Source: Planctomycetaceae bacterium (GTDB lineage Bacteria; Planctomycetota; Planctomycetia; Planctomycetales; Planctomycetaceae). From it: a stretch of DNA of 7,860 bases. Positions 5,972 to 7,860 of the stretch are shown here, in pieces; position 1 is the first letter of the stretch, and every line of letters begins with the position of its first letter. Under the pieces are notes generated by a model. That model saw nothing but the letters and a program-made list of their open reading frames with translations, ran no database searches and was not told the DNA's origin. The stretch is from NCBI GenBank assembly GCA_027080405.1, contig JALWSL010000711.1:3624-11483 (forward strand). The letters are read 5' to 3'. Both the position numbers and the translations under genes were made by a program.

Positions 5972-6011
5972 CCGGTTTGGCCCGCAATTGCTTGCGAGGC
6001 AATCAAACCGG
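5972..6011 (+). other. Large stem-loop just after the cold-shock gene
   Basis: CCGGTTTG (5972-5979) pairs with CAAACCGG (6004-6011). Inside it GCC pairs with GGC, and CGCAA pairs with TTGCG around a TTGC loop, giving 16 pairs broken only by a one-base and a three-base bulge. It starts eight bases after the stop codon, with five T before it but none after it, so it is not a standard intrinsic terminator. It may protect the mRNA 3' end or contribute to termination with the next hairpin. Confidence 0.6.
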
Positions 6012-6031
6012 CGAGGCTGAGACAATTGAAT

Positions 6032-6075
6032 ATGCCTGGATATCTCGTAAGAAGATGTCCAGGCATTATTCTTTG
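6032..6075 (+). terminator. Probable terminator of the cold-shock gene
   Basis: Bases 6032-6044 pair with 6054-6066: 13 pairs including one U-G wobble, with a 9-base loop. The hairpin is followed by the T-rich stretch TATTCTTTGGTTGTT. The tail is interrupted rather than a pure T-run, and the loop is larger than usual, so efficiency is uncertain. Its place between the cold-shock and S4 genes supports a terminator role. Confidence 0.6.
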
Positions 6076-6153
6076 GTTGTTCCGTCGGTTGTAATCCGTG
6101 GTAAGTAATCAGTTGCAAAATGAAAGAAACAAGGAACCAGGGAGTCGGTAAGA

Positions 6154-6390
6154 GTGTCAGACACTGAAACCTTTGACGAACAGACCCGTGATCCAGCCAG
6201 GCAATTGCGATTGGACCAGTTGTTGCAACTGGCCGGAGTGGTGCAGACCGGCGGACAGGCTAAATTTATGATTCAAGCAGGCGAAGTGGCTGTCAACGGG
6301 GAAATTGATACCCGGCGTAAACGAAAACTTTCTGCAGGGGATGTTGTCCAGTTTGACGGTCAGGATTATCCTGTCGACGAATTTTTGTAA
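6154..6390 (+). CDS. S4-domain RNA-binding protein, YbcJ-like
   Basis: This 78-residue protein is made almost wholly of an S4 domain (about 18-66), the small alpha-L RNA-binding module also found in ribosomal protein S4, pseudouridine synthases and tyrosyl-tRNA synthetase. LRLDQLLQLAGVVQTGGQAKF (18-38) gives the two helices. Then comes IQAGEVAVNGE, the basic TRRKRKL turn (53-59) and AGDVVQF. E. coli YbcJ (70 residues) has the same layout, including the G.AK and ETRKR-like segments. There is no catalytic domain; a role in ribosome or RNA metabolism is inferred from the fold. The start is GTG at 6154, with GGGAG nine bases upstream; no in-frame ATG is available nearby upstream. The first 15 residues are acidic and polar. 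It lies 57 bases before tdh on the same strand with no terminator between, so co-transcription is likely. Confidence 0.88.
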   Translation: MSDTETFDEQTRDPARQLRLDQLLQLAGVVQTGGQAKFMIQAGEVAVNGEIDTRRKRKLSAGDVVQFDGQDYPVDEFL

Positions 6391-6447
6391 CAACAACTCC
6401 TGTTTGGGGTTCAAAAGAATGGGTATGACGAGAGAGTTGGCAGAGTG

Positions 6448-7473
6448 ATGAAAGCATTGGCAAAAAGTAAGGCCGCGGAAGGCTTGTGGCTGGTCGATGT
6501 CGAAAAACCGGGCATCGGGATTAACGATGTTTTGATCCGCGTTGATCGCACGGGAATATGCGGCACCGACGTGCATATTTATAACTGGGATGCATGGGCA
6601 CAAAAAACGATCCCGGTACCGATGGTTGTCGGGCATGAGTTTGTTGGCGAGATTGTCGAAGTCGGATCGAACGTCGTCGATTTTCGTATTGGGGACGTTG
6701 TCAGTGGGGAAGGTCATGTTGTTTGTGGACGCTGCAGAAATTGCATGGCGGGGCGACGCCATTTATGTGCAGATACCAAAGGGATCGGCGTGAATCGTCC
6801 GGGGGCCTTCGCCGAGTATCTGGCACTGCCAATGACGAACGTCTGGCATCACGATCATCAAATCGATCGCGATGTCGCTTCCATTTTCGATCCCTTCGGA
6901 AACGCCGTCCATACCGCCCTTTCTTTCCCCGTCCTGGGGGAAGATGTGCTCATTACCGGGGCTGGCCCCATCGGCTGTATGGCCGCTGCGGTTGCCAAAC
7001 ATGCCGGGGCCAGGTACGTCGTTGTGACAGACATCAATCCGTGGCGACTCGATTTGGCGAAAAAAATGGGCGCAACTCATGTGGTTGATGTACGAAGCCG
7101 ATCAATCGCCGAGATTCAAAAAGAACTCGGGATGCAGGAAGGGTTTGATGTCGGCCTGGAAATGTCGGGAAATCCGCAGGCGTTCCACGATATGATCGAT
7201 AACATGTCGCACGGCGGAAAAATCGCGATGCTCGGCATTCCCGAAAAGGAGATGGCGATCGACTGGAACAAAGTCGTCTTCAACATGTTGACGATCAAGG
7301 GAATTTACGGTCGGGAAATGTACGAAACCTGGTACAAAATGACGGTGATGATTCAGGGAGGGCTCGATATCTCGCCGGTCATCACACATCGTTTTCATTA
7401 CACCGAATTCGAAAAAGCATTTGAAGTGATGCGATCCGGAAATTCCGGGAAGGTCATTCTTGACTGGAATTAA
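6448..7473 (+). CDS. tdh: L-threonine 3-dehydrogenase Tdh
   Basis: Tdh is a zinc-dependent, NAD-linked medium-chain dehydrogenase that oxidises L-threonine to 2-amino-3-ketobutyrate, normally cleaved by Kbl to glycine and acetyl-CoA. From the ATG at 6448 the protein has 341 residues, the same as E. coli, and key residues keep E. coli numbering. Catalytic zinc ligands are Cys38 in [13 protein letters not shown] and His63-Glu64 in VVGHEFVGE. His90 is in SGEGH. Structural-zinc cysteines are 93, 96, 99 and 107. The NAD-binding Rossmann motif is GAGPIG (171-176), with Asp195 ending the second strand. [15 protein letters not shown] and [15 protein letters not shown] are family hallmarks. A GTG at 6445 directly before the ATG is an alternative start that adds one residue and sits closer to the GAGAG Shine-Dalgarno sequence. 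No kbl is adjacent downstream, which is unusual; it must lie elsewhere if present. Confidence 0.97.
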   Translation: MKALAKSKAAEGLWLVDVEKPGIGINDVLIRVDRTGICGTDVHIYNWDAWAQKTIPVPMVVGHEFVGEIVEVGSNVVDFRIGDVVSGEGHVVCGRCRNCMAGRRHLCADTKGIGVNRPGAFAEYLALPMTNVWHHDHQIDRDVASIFDPFGNAVHTALSFPVLGEDVLITGAGPIGCMAAAVAKHAGARYVVVTDINPWRLDLAKKMGATHVVDVRSRSIAEIQKELGMQEGFDVGLEMSGNPQAFHDMIDNMSHGGKIAMLGIPEKEMAIDWNKVVFNMLTIKGIYGREMYETWYKMTVMIQGGLDISPVITHRFHYTEFEKAFEVMRSGNSGKVILDWN

Positions 7474-7584
7474 TTGGACACGGTATCGCGCTGCGCACCA
7501 GGAAAGAGGTGGTGAAATCCGTTCCGTTCGGGCAGAACAGACGGGAGTGCTTCCTGAATCGAAAAGGCTGAGATCGACAGACGG

Positions 7585-7602
7585 AGCGGGAACCGCTTTT
7601 CT
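7585..7602 (+). terminator. Weak candidate terminator after tdh
   Basis: AGCGG (7585-7589) and CCGCT (7593-7597) form a 5-bp stem with a GAA loop, followed by TTTC. It lies 112 bases after the tdh stop and 97 bases before the next gene. The stem and T-run are both short, so it may be a weak terminator or chance. The rest of the 225-base gap shows only a 7-bp inverted repeat (CTGATCG 7635-7641, CGATCAG 7671-7677) with a 29-base loop. Confidence 0.25.
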
Positions 7603-7698
7603 ACTTGGTGAGTTCCGGGTTTGGTGGTAAACTTCTGATCGTTCTGATGTTTTGCTGGTCGCGGCTGGGGCGATCAGCGTAGAAAAATGAATTGAGTC

Positions 7699-7860
7699 AT
7701 GACACACTCCCCTCTGGATCAGGTCTCCATTCGTCGTACCTGCAGCGACGATGTCGCAACTCTGTCGGAATTTTTGGCTCCATTCGTCGAAGATAGACGG
7801 CTACTTTTAAGAACCAGCGAAGAGTTATCGCAATTGGTCGAAACAGGTTTCGCTGCTGAG
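7699..7860 (+). CDS. GNAT-family N-acetyltransferase (3' end outside the window)
   Basis: An open frame of 54 codons runs off the end of the window. The start is ATG at 7699; an in-frame TGA at 7693-7695 rules out a longer N terminus. The visible residues (SIRRTCSDDVATLSEFLAPFV, then RRLLLRTSEEL and GFAAE) have the pattern of the first strand and two helices of GNAT acetyltransferases. They especially resemble the stand-alone N-acetylglutamate-synthase-like proteins, which read IR.A...D...I..L..P....G.LL.R..EEL followed by F.VAE. The acetyl-CoA-binding motif would come later and is not visible, so substrate and catalytic competence cannot be judged. A role in arginine synthesis is possible but unproven. 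The ribosome binding site is poor (TTGAG close to the ATG). Confidence 0.7.
   Translation, partial: MTHSPLDQVSIRRTCSDDVATLSEFLAPFVEDRRLLLRTSEELSQLVETGFAAE

Noticed and set aside
6090..6095. TGTAAT as a -10 for a separate S4-tdh promoter
   Set aside because: The hexamer is good but no -35-like sequence lies 16 to 18 bases upstream, where the terminator hairpin tail sits.
5592..6118. Three overlapping minus-strand frames across the cold-shock gene and its leader
   Set aside because: They are antisense to a clear cold-shock protein, end or begin in stem-loop DNA, and have unordered composition.
6120..6167. 15-codon ATG frame just ahead of the S4 gene
   Set aside because: It is out of frame with the S4 gene and overlaps its start without a ribosome binding site; a leader peptide cannot be supported.
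7635..7677. 7-bp inverted repeat CTGATCG / CGATCAG before the GNAT gene
   Set aside because: The 29-base loop, the absence of a T-run and the presence of the common GATC core make it weak on its own.
7102..7707. 201-codon minus-strand frame across the 3' end of tdh
   Set aside because: It is antisense to tdh, which matches E. coli Tdh to the last residues; the rest covers intergenic DNA without features.
1..7860. Mobile element, CRISPR array, toxin-antitoxin or defence system
   Set aside because: No transposase, integrase, regular spaced repeat, toxin-like pair or defence-associated domain is seen on either strand; all sizeable genes belong to housekeeping or phylum-typical families.

Overview
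The window looks like a stretch of a Planctomycetes chromosome of moderate GC content. The evidence is two protein families that I associate mainly with that phylum: a DUF1571 protein and an exported YdjY-domain protein. They sit among single housekeeping genes with long gaps and little operon structure. The genus cannot be fixed from the sequence; a Gimesia-like organism is only a guess. There is no transposase, integrase, CRISPR array, tRNA, rRNA or obvious horizontally acquired block.

Layout, left to right. The 3' part of moaC (molybdenum cofactor synthesis, +) converges on csrA (global RNA-binding regulator, -). About 600 bases without a gene follow, then a DUF1571 protein (-) with a good intrinsic terminator. 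A gap of about 470 bases leads to a minus-strand pair: glpK (glycerol kinase) and, 74 bases downstream of it, a secreted YdjY-domain protein. A 527-base divergent intergenic region separates glpK from a plus-strand series: a cold-shock-domain protein followed by two strong stem-loops, a YbcJ-like S4 RNA-binding protein, tdh (L-threonine 3-dehydrogenase), and the first 54 codons of a GNAT acetyltransferase cut by the window edge.

The genes do not form one pathway. glpK and the YdjY-domain gene may be co-transcribed, as may the S4 gene and tdh; everything else appears to stand alone. The theme is RNA-level control: CsrA, a cold-shock protein and an S4 protein are all single-domain RNA binders.

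The most interesting signals are regulatory. The csrA start region can fold into a perfect 7-bp hairpin that presents a GGA-containing Shine-Dalgarno sequence in its loop, with two tandem ACAAGGGA copies upstream: the expected layout for CsrA autoregulation. The gene-less DNA upstream of csrA is moderately rich in GGA triplets on the plus strand and could encode a CsrA-sequestering RNA, which is speculative. A three-copy TATGTC/GACATA motif overlaps a plausible promoter of the DUF1571 gene, and a 14-bp perfect palindrome lies between glpK and the cold-shock gene. I did not find convincing evidence of a wholly new multi-gene system.
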